Of a stretch of 64,000 bases of DNA, positions 58,208 through 64,000 are shown one piece after another (the first letter of the stretch is position 1; each line of letters opens with the position of its first letter). The translations under genes were made by a program, and so were the position numbers. Origin of the DNA: Palaemon carinicauda (taxonomy: Eukaryota; Arthropoda; Malacostraca; Decapoda; Palaemonidae); contig NC_090730.1 in the NCBI RefSeq assembly GCF_036898095.1, forward strand, positions 22,140,166 through 22,204,165, written 5' to 3'. The notes beneath the pieces are model-generated. The model ran no database searches. It saw only the letters and a program-made list of their open reading frames with translations, and was not told the DNA's origin.

Positions 58208-60919
58208 ATGTCTGACGTTTCGCAAGCTCCCTCCCATAGACGATGTAGGTCTTGCAATAGGCGTATTCCGAAGGCCTCGGTAGATCCTCACACCGCTTGT
58301 TCTGACTGTAGGGACAGGCCCTGTCTATTAGAAAATCGGTGTGAGGAGTGCGCCGGACTTTCGGAATTGGATTTTGTACGTCTTTTAAAATATTCATCTA
58401 AGTTAGAGAGAACTAGAGTTAGGAGAAGTTCTTCTCACTCTTCTATGTTTTCCTCACCTCATGATCCCCTACCTTTTCCTACCCCTGTAGTGGCTACCCC
58501 CGAACCTACTGTGTGCCCTCCGCCTGATATGTCAACTGTTTTGCGTGCTATTCAGGCTTTAGGAGATAAAGTAGAATCAGTGGTAAGTGACCATAAGTCT
58601 CTGATGGCCGAGGTTAAAGAACTGAAGGTCAAGAGTGCAGTGGGTGGAAATAGTGCCAGTGCTGTGACGAGTGCTAGTGTCTGTGCAGTGCCAAGTGCTA
58701 GTGGTGCCAGTGTGGTGCGTGAGGATTTTTCTGTGCGAGCCAGTCGTCCTCCCAGTCCGGGACCTCTTGCAAGCTCCCATGCCCAGGGGAGAAGCAATGT
58801 CGAAGGGCTTAAGGGTTCGACAGGCCTTGTTAGGCGCACAGAATTATCCTCGGTGGTTGCGGGCGTGTCTTCCTTAGACCGTCACTCCCACCTGCAGACG
58901 ATTGAGCCCGTCTTCTCGTCCGCTGATCTTCATGCAGGGAAGAAACGTTGGTCTCAGGTCTCGAGACCGCTTAAACGTAGAGTTCAGTCAGCGAGTGCTC
59001 AGCCAGGTTGTAGTCATTGGCTCAGCTCCGACTCGCCTCAGTCATCGGTCGACTGTACTCCGCCCAAGAGGAGTAAGGTTCTGCCTATACAGACCCCGAC
59101 TGTGACTTTACCTCAGTCTGTTATCGTTTCTGCCGACCCCAAGTGGACCCTGCTTCAGTCCATGCAAGCTCAGCTTTCGGACTTGATGCGTGAGTGTCGG
59201 GCTGAGAGTGTTGCACCTCCTCCTCCGCCTACACTCCCTCCACCTGTTCTCGCTCCGCCTGTGCTCGCCCAGCCTGCACCTGCTCCGCCTGTGCTCGCCC
59301 AGCCTGCACCTGCTCCGCCTGGTCGCAGCACCATCTGCCAGGCGTACGATGTTGAGCCACTTTCGGAGTTTGCTGTTCACAGTGTTGTTCAGCCTCAGCC
59401 TTCTTTAAGGCAACCCTTGCTTTGGGATCAGGAGAGTTATTCCACTCTTCCTCCTCCTCCCCTTGCTGCTCCACCAGTGGTGCAACTCTCGGTTGGGGTA
59501 CAACAACCTCTCCCCTCCGTGAGTCTGTCTGCTCAACCATCGCTGCAGCGAGCTCAACCCTCATCTAGGCAAGCTCCTCTACACCATGGACTTGCGCCTC
59601 AGGAGCCTCAGCTTGCGAGAACTTTACCTTGTTCTGCGCAGCCTCAACCTTCTCATGCTCCACTCATCTCACAGGAACAGGAACGGACTACTCCGCCTCC
59701 GTCCTCCGCTCAGCTTGTGCAATCCTTGGGTTCAACTCTTGCTAGGAGTCAACCTCCTTCACCCATGCGCCTGCCTTCTGCTCCGTCTGTTGTTCAGCCT
59801 ATGCAGTCTGAGCCTCAGGTTTTCCCTCAAGATGAGGAAACCTCTGTTATTGTTCCTACCCGTTCTGACTCTGCGGTTCAGCATTCTGGTCCTATTGCTT
59901 CGCTACCCTCTGCTGATGAAGTGTCGGATGATGAGGAGGCACACCTTGATCCCTCATCAGACGTGGAGGAGTCTAAGCTTTCTCCATTGTCTGTTGATTT
60001 TCGAAAGGTCTTGGCTCTACTCAGGGAGCTTTACCCTGACCACTTCGTCTCTGCTGTTCCCCGCTCTCCTCCATCTGAGTTTTCGCTAGGCGTACAACAA
60101 GCTAAGTCGAACTATACTAAGCTTGTCCTAGCTAGATCCTCCAAGAGGGCTTTAAGGATCTTAGGGGAGTGGCTTCAGTCTAAACAACACCTGGGCAAGA
60201 CTTCCTTCATGTTCCCTCCAACGAAGCTCGCTTCGAAAGGTTGCGTTTGGTATGCCACAGGGGAAGCACCAGGCTTGGGAGTACCTGCCTCTGCCCAGGC
60301 TGACTTCTCAAGTCTGGTGGACTCGCCTAGGAGGACTGCGATGAGACGCTCGAAGGTTTGTTGGACCTTCTCAGACCTGGATCATCTTCTGAAAGGGTTG
60401 TTCAGAGCTTTCGAAATGTTCAACTTTCTCGACTGGTGCCTGGGAGCCCTCAGCAAGAAAACATCTCCTGCGGACAAAGACTCTGCCATGCTAATTATGT
60501 CCTGCATGGATAAGGCTATCAGGGATGGATCGGGTGAGCTAGCGTCGTTATTTGTATCAGGGGTGTTGAAGAAAAGGGAACAACTGTGTACCTTCCTCTC
60601 AGCCAGCATTACACCGTGCCAGCGGTCACAGCTCCTTTTTGCTCCACTCTCAAAGTTCCTCTTTCCCGAGGAGCTAGTCAAGGACTTGTCGGCTGCCCTG
60701 ATACAGAAGGACACGCACGATCTTGTAGCCTCATCGGCTCGTAAGTCTAAGGTTACCACCTCTGTCCCCAAGACTTATCGCTCCCCAGTGGCTGATACCC
60801 CGGCCACTAGGTTCATACCGCCCTTTCGTGGTAGAGCCCCCAGCCGAGGAAGCTCCCGTCCAGACTCTCACAGGGGCAAGTCTAGGAAAGGACCCAGGAC
60901 ATCTAAGGGAAAGCACTGA
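58208..60919 (+). CDS. A3 ORF1, gag-like protein
   Basis: 903 codons. N-terminal Cys cluster: C13, C16, C31, C34, C39, C45, C48, in the pattern DPHTxCxxCRxxxCx5CxxC, probably metal-binding. A Ser-rich stretch follows, then a possible coiled segment (about 115-140), a long Pro/Gln/Ser-rich region (about 300-580) with duplicated APPVLAQPAP units, an acidic segment (DDEEAHLDPSSDVEES, about 578-595) and a more globular C-terminal 300 residues that is probably the structural core. The end is Arg/Gly/Ser-rich (RGRAPSRGSSRP), suited to RNA binding. It overlaps ORF2 by 92 nt. The role as capsid/RNA-packaging protein is inferred from position and from DIRS biology. Confidence 0.8.
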   Translation: MSDVSQAPSHRRCRSCNRRIPKASVDPHTACSDCRDRPCLLENRCEECAGLSELDFVRLLKYSSKLERTRVRRSSSHSSMFSSPHDPLPFPTPVVATPEPTVCPPPDMSTVLRAIQALGDKVESVVSDHKSLMAEVKELKVKSAVGGNSASAVTSASVCAVPSASGASVVREDFSVRASRPPSPGPLASSHAQGRSNVEGLKGSTGLVRRTELSSVVAGVSSLDRHSHLQTIEPVFSSADLHAGKKRWSQVSRPLKRRVQSASAQPGCSHWLSSDSPQSSVDCTPPKRSKVLPIQTPTVTLPQSVIVSADPKWTLLQSMQAQLSDLMRECRAESVAPPPPPTLPPPVLAPPVLAQPAPAPPVLAQPAPAPPGRSTICQAYDVEPLSEFAVHSVVQPQPSLRQPLLWDQESYSTLPPPPLAAPPVVQLSVGVQQPLPSVSLSAQPSLQRAQPSSRQAPLHHGLAPQEPQLARTLPCSAQPQPSHAPLISQEQERTTPPPSSAQLVQSLGSTLARSQPPSPMRLPSAPSVVQPMQSEPQVFPQDEETSVIVPTRSDSAVQHSGPIASLPSADEVSDDEEAHLDPSSDVEESKLSPLSVDFRKVLALLRELYPDHFVSAVPRSPPSEFSLGVQQAKSNYTKLVLARSSKRALRILGEWLQSKQHLGKTSFMFPPTKLASKGCVWYATGEAPGLGVPASAQADFSSLVDSPRRTAMRRSKVCWTFSDLDHLLKGLFRAFEMFNFLDWCLGALSKKTSPADKDSAMLIMSCMDKAIRDGSGELASLFVSGVLKKREQLCTFLSASITPCQRSQLLFAPLSKFLFPEELVKDLSAALIQKDTHDLVASSARKSKVTTSVPKTYRSPVADTPATRFIPPFRGRAPSRGSSRPDSHRGKSRKGPRTSKGKH

Positions 60920-62978
60920 CTCTCAGATTCTCCAGACAACAGTAGGAGCCAGACTCAAGATCTTCTGGCAAGCCTGGGAGAAGAGAGGTGCAGACGCACA
61001 GTCTGTCAGTTGGCTGAGGTACGGTTACAGGATTCCATTCTGCCTCAAACCGCCTCTGACCACATCGCCCATCAACCTCTCTCCCAACTACAAAGAAGAG
61101 GACAAGAGGCTAGCATTGCAACAGGAGGTGTCGCTACTTGTGCAGAAGAAGGCAGTGGTTATAGTCCGGGACCATCAATCCCCGGGCTTCTACAACCGTC
61201 TCTTTCTTGTAGCCAAAAAGACAGGAGGTTGGAGACCGGTGCTGGACGTCAGCTCTCTCAACGAGTATGTCACCAAGCAGACGTTCACAATGGAGACGAC
61301 CAAGTCGGTCTTAGCAGCGGTCAGACAGGAGGACTGGATGGTCTCGTTGGACTTGAAAGATGCATACTTTCACGTTCCCATTCATCCAGACTCCCAACCT
61401 TTCCTGAGATTCGTTTTCGGAAAGGTTGTCTATCAGTTCCAAGCCCTGTGTTTTGGCCTAAGCACAGCTCCTATGGTCTTTACTCATCTGATGAGGAATG
61501 TAGCGAAATTCCTGCACTTATCGAACATCAGAGCCTCCCTCTACCTAGACGACTGGCTGTTGAGAGCCTCCACGAGTCGTCGTTGTCTGGAGAACCTCTC
61601 TTGGACTTTAGATCTAATCAGAGACCTAGGTCTATTAGTCAATATAGAGAAATCTCAACTCATTCCCTCCCAATCCATTGTGTACCTGGGAATGGAGATT
61701 CAGAGTCGGGATTTTCGGGCTTTTCCATCGGCCCCCAGGATAAACCAAGCCCTAGAGTGCATCATGAGCATGCTGAAGAGGAGCAATTGCTCAGTGAGAC
61801 AGTGGATGAGTCTCACAGGGACCCTCTCATCTCTGGCCCTGTTTGTCGAGCTAGGGAGACTCCACCTCCGCCCTCTTCAATTCCATCTTGCAGCTCATTG
61901 GGACAAGGGCTCGACTCTAGAAGCAGTCTCTATCCCTATCAACCAAGAGATGAAGACCACTCTCCGGTGGTGGAAGCACAATCTCCTTCTCAAGGAGGGT
62001 CTATCATTGGCCATCCAGACCCCCCATCTTCATCTCTTCTCGGATGCATCGGACTCGGGCTGGGGTGCGACCTTGGACGGACGGGAATGCTCAGGAGTAT
62101 GGAACAAGGAACAAGGATTACTCCACATAAACTGCAAGGAACTGTTAGCAGTTCATCTTGCCCTGTTGAACTTCAAGTCCCTCCTGCTAGGCAAAGTGGT
62201 GGAGGTGAATTCAGACAACACCACAGCCTTGGCTTACATCTCCAAGCAAGGAGGGACCCATTCGAGGAGCCTTTACGAGATCGCAAGGGACCTCCTCATT
62301 TGGTCAAGAGGTCTAAACCTCACACTGGTCACGAGGTTCATCCAGGGCGATATGAATGTTTCAGCGGATCGCCTCAGCAGAAGGAATCAGGTCATTCCCA
62401 CGGAATGGACCCTCCACAAGAGTGTGTGCAACAGACTTTGGACCTTGTGGGGTCAACCTACCATAGATCTGTTTGCCACCTCCATCACCAAGAGACTTCC
62501 GCTTTATTGTTCCCCTGTTCCAGACCCTGCAGCGGTTCATGTGGATGCTTTTCTTCTGAACTGGTCCCATCTCGACCTGTACGCATTCCCTCCGTTCAAG
62601 ATTATAAACAAAGTTCTGCAGAAATTCGTCTCGCACGAAGGGACACGGCTGACGCTGGTTGCTCCCCTTTGGCCTGCAAGAGAATGGTACACAGAGGTAC
62701 TTCAATGGCTAGTCGACTTCCCCAGGACTCTACCTCTAAGAGTGGACCTTCTACGTCAACCACACGTAGACAGGTTGCACCCAAACCTCCACGCTCTTCG
62801 ACTGACTGCCTTCAGACTGTCGAAAGATTCGCTAGAGCTAGAGGCTTTTCGAAGGAGGCAGCCAGTGCGATTGCCAGAGCTAGAAGAGTTTCCACTCGTA
62901 GAGTCTACCAGTCTAAGTGGGAGGTCTTCCGAAGCTGGTGTAGAGCCAATTCAATATCCTCTACCAATACCTCTGTGA
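60828..62978 (+). CDS. A3 ORF2: reverse transcriptase, RNase H, methyltransferase-like
   Basis: 716 codons. RT: GFYNRLFLVAKKTGGWRPV near residue 120, VSLDLKDAYFHVP near 175 (first catalytic Asp), CFGLSTAPMVF near 208, YLDDW at 239-243 (catalytic pair D241, D242). RNase H: LFSDAS with D406, HINCKELLAV (Glu), NSDNTTALAYI (Asp), DMNVSADRLSR (Asp), so all four acidic ligands are present. MT-like: PTIDLFAT near 545, YCSPVPDP, DAFLLNW, YAFPPF at 585-590, LVAPLWPAREW. The enzyme would copy the element RNA into cDNA. The first ATG at 60828 lies inside the ORF1 end, so an internal start or frame change is needed for expression. Confidence 0.9.
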   Translation: MVEPPAEEAPVQTLTGASLGKDPGHLRESTDSQILQTTVGARLKIFWQAWEKRGADAQSVSWLRYGYRIPFCLKPPLTTSPINLSPNYKEEDKRLALQQEVSLLVQKKAVVIVRDHQSPGFYNRLFLVAKKTGGWRPVLDVSSLNEYVTKQTFTMETTKSVLAAVRQEDWMVSLDLKDAYFHVPIHPDSQPFLRFVFGKVVYQFQALCFGLSTAPMVFTHLMRNVAKFLHLSNIRASLYLDDWLLRASTSRRCLENLSWTLDLIRDLGLLVNIEKSQLIPSQSIVYLGMEIQSRDFRAFPSAPRINQALECIMSMLKRSNCSVRQWMSLTGTLSSLALFVELGRLHLRPLQFHLAAHWDKGSTLEAVSIPINQEMKTTLRWWKHNLLLKEGLSLAIQTPHLHLFSDASDSGWGATLDGRECSGVWNKEQGLLHINCKELLAVHLALLNFKSLLLGKVVEVNSDNTTALAYISKQGGTHSRSLYEIARDLLIWSRGLNLTLVTRFIQGDMNVSADRLSRRNQVIPTEWTLHKSVCNRLWTLWGQPTIDLFATSITKRLPLYCSPVPDPAAVHVDAFLLNWSHLDLYAFPPFKIINKVLQKFVSHEGTRLTLVAPLWPAREWYTEVLQWLVDFPRTLPLRVDLLRQPHVDRLHPNLHALRLTAFRLSKDSLELEAFRRRQPVRLPELEEFPLVESTSLSGRSSEAGVEPIQYPLPIPL

Positions 62979-63877
62979 TCCAAATAGCTGACTTCCTTCT
63001 TCATCTTAGGAATGAGAGATCCCTTTCAACACCTACGATTAAAGGGTATAGGAGCATGTTGGCCTCAGTCCTCCGCCACAGGGGTTTGGACCTGTCTTCC
63101 AACAAGGACCTTCAAGACATTCTCAAGTCTTTTGAGACGTCTAAAGAACGTCGTCTTTCCACTCCAGGCTGGAATCTAGACGTAGTCTTAAGGTTCCTTA
63201 TGACATCTAGGTTCGAACCTCTCCAGTCAGCTTCCTTCAAGGATCTTACCCTCAAGACTGCTTTTCTCGTTTGCCTTGCAACAGCTAAGAGAGTCAGTGA
63301 GGTTCATGCCTTCAGCAAGAACATTGGTTTCACAACCGAATCAGCTACATGTTCTTTTCAGCTTGGATTCCTAGCAAAGAACGAGCTTCCTTCACGTCCT
63401 TGGCCTAGATCGTTCGAAATACCTAGCCTCTCCAACATGGTAGGTAACGAACTAGAGAGAGTTCTTTGCCCTGTCAGAGCTCTCAAATATTATCTGAAGA
63501 GGTCTAAACCTATTCGAGGACAGTCAGAAGCCTTATGGTGTGCCATCAAGAAACCCTCGAGACCCATGTCCAAGAATGGGCTTTCGTACTATATAAGGCT
63601 TCTGATCAGAGAAGCACATTCTCACTTAAAGGAGGAAGACCTTGCATTGCTGAAGGTAAGGACCCACGAAGTAAGAGCTGTAGCTACTTCGTTGGCCTTT
63701 AATAAAAACCGTTCTCTGCAGAGCATTATGGATGCAACCTATTGGAGGAGCAAGTCAGTGTTTGCATCATTTTATCTGAAAGATGTCCAGTCTCTTTACG
63801 AGAACTGCTACACCCTGGGACCATTCGTAGCAGCGAGTGCAGTAGTAGGTGAGGGCTCAGCCACTACATTCCCTTAA
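61010..63877 (+). CDS. A3 ORF3: tyrosine recombinase, with long overlap of ORF2
   Basis: 955 codons in the same phase as ORF1. The first ~560 codons run opposite in frame to ORF2 and have no recognised domain. The recombinase proper starts around residue 570. The SAM-like N-domain includes SKWEVFRSWC and IKGYRSMLASVLRH. Catalytic residues are R761 in TAKRVSEVHAF, H886 and R889 in HEVR, and nucleophile Y922 in SFYLKDVQ, with a W in ATYWRSK before it. The enzyme would insert circular cDNA without making target duplications. A downstream start inside the ORF may be the real one. All key residues are present. Confidence 0.88.
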   Translation: MAEVRLQDSILPQTASDHIAHQPLSQLQRRGQEASIATGGVATCAEEGSGYSPGPSIPGLLQPSLSCSQKDRRLETGAGRQLSQRVCHQADVHNGDDQVGLSSGQTGGLDGLVGLERCILSRSHSSRLPTFPEIRFRKGCLSVPSPVFWPKHSSYGLYSSDEECSEIPALIEHQSLPLPRRLAVESLHESSLSGEPLLDFRSNQRPRSISQYREISTHSLPIHCVPGNGDSESGFSGFSIGPQDKPSPRVHHEHAEEEQLLSETVDESHRDPLISGPVCRARETPPPPSSIPSCSSLGQGLDSRSSLYPYQPRDEDHSPVVEAQSPSQGGSIIGHPDPPSSSLLGCIGLGLGCDLGRTGMLRSMEQGTRITPHKLQGTVSSSSCPVELQVPPARQSGGGEFRQHHSLGLHLQARRDPFEEPLRDRKGPPHLVKRSKPHTGHEVHPGRYECFSGSPQQKESGHSHGMDPPQECVQQTLDLVGSTYHRSVCHLHHQETSALLFPCSRPCSGSCGCFSSELVPSRPVRIPSVQDYKQSSAEIRLARRDTADAGCSPLACKRMVHRGTSMASRLPQDSTSKSGPSTSTTRRQVAPKPPRSSTDCLQTVERFARARGFSKEAASAIARARRVSTRRVYQSKWEVFRSWCRANSISSTNTSVIQIADFLLHLRNERSLSTPTIKGYRSMLASVLRHRGLDLSSNKDLQDILKSFETSKERRLSTPGWNLDVVLRFLMTSRFEPLQSASFKDLTLKTAFLVCLATAKRVSEVHAFSKNIGFTTESATCSFQLGFLAKNELPSRPWPRSFEIPSLSNMVGNELERVLCPVRALKYYLKRSKPIRGQSEALWCAIKKPSRPMSKNGLSYYIRLLIREAHSHLKEEDLALLKVRTHEVRAVATSLAFNKNRSLQSIMDATYWRSKSVFASFYLKDVQSLYENCYTLGPFVAASAVVGEGSATTFP

Positions 63878-64000
63878 TCCCATAACCTTTTTAACCTTTC
63901 TCTTGAATACTTTTATTGTTGTTTTTATGGTTGTTACGGTAGGCTAAGAAGCCTTCCGCATCCTTGGATTTGGCGGGTGGTCTATTCATTCTTGAGAAGC

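Larger units (their letters stand above)
57825..64000 (+). mobile_element. DIRS-like retrotransposon, family A copy A3 (coding-intact, cut by window end)
   Basis: The left end TTTTTCAATATT at 57825 is the same as in A1 and A2. A 380-bp leader with the inverted terminal repeat is followed by three long ORFs in DIRS order. The recombinase ORF stops at 63877, and the region after it matches A1 and A2 up to their ICRs, so about 0.5-0.7 kb including the ICR and right end should lie beyond the window. No internal stop or shift was found in any of the three frames. Confidence 0.92.

Overview
The window is eukaryotic and repeat-rich. Spliced genes with GT-AG introns, long (TA)n and (TTA)n tracts, tRNA-derived SINEs and many retrotransposons point to an arthropod, most likely a decapod crustacean. 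That assignment is inference from the repeat style and the peroxiredoxin sequence. No bacterial-type operon, rRNA gene or CRISPR array is present.

Host genes are few. At the left edge (2774-2933, +) is the last coding exon of an alpha-1,4-glycosyltransferase (Gb3 synthase/A4GALT family), followed by a polyA signal. A possible orphan terminal exon lies at 10960-11068. On the minus strand at 49817-55238 are five exons of a typical 2-Cys peroxiredoxin of the Prx4 type, with every splice phase matching. Its first exon(s) were not found.

Most of the rest is mobile DNA. Three copies of one DIRS-like tyrosine-recombinase retrotransposon family ('family A') are present: A1 (3638-10054) lies inside a ~50-bp minisatellite, A2 (31979-38550) lies inside a LINE, and A3 (57825 to the window end) has three long intact ORFs. 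A second DIRS-like family ('family B', 21091-44453) carries a nest. An I-type LINE with RNase H (23500-39341, 13-bp target duplication) sits in its ORF1. That LINE was itself hit by a Tigger/pogo DNA transposon (28092-30913, TA duplication, intact 618-aa transposase) and by A2. Each of the two inner insertions can be removed on paper to give back an open LINE reading frame, so the insertion order is well supported.

The DIRS copies show their diagnostic architecture directly: inverted terminal repeats plus an internal complementary region (ICR) that spells the reverse complement of right end joined to left end. A1 and A2 are a degraded, apparently non-autonomous lineage that shares one TGG-to-TGA nonsense change and has lost most of RT. 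A3 looks potentially autonomous.

Smaller elements include a Mutator-like MITE with 9-bp duplications (40-817), a hAT MITE with 8-bp duplications (56675-57166), a Jockey-like LINE (14541-17076) with several 3'-tail copies elsewhere, and two tRNA-derived SINEs. The stretches 11757-14540, 17077-20529 and 44454-46938 contain no gene I can recognise.
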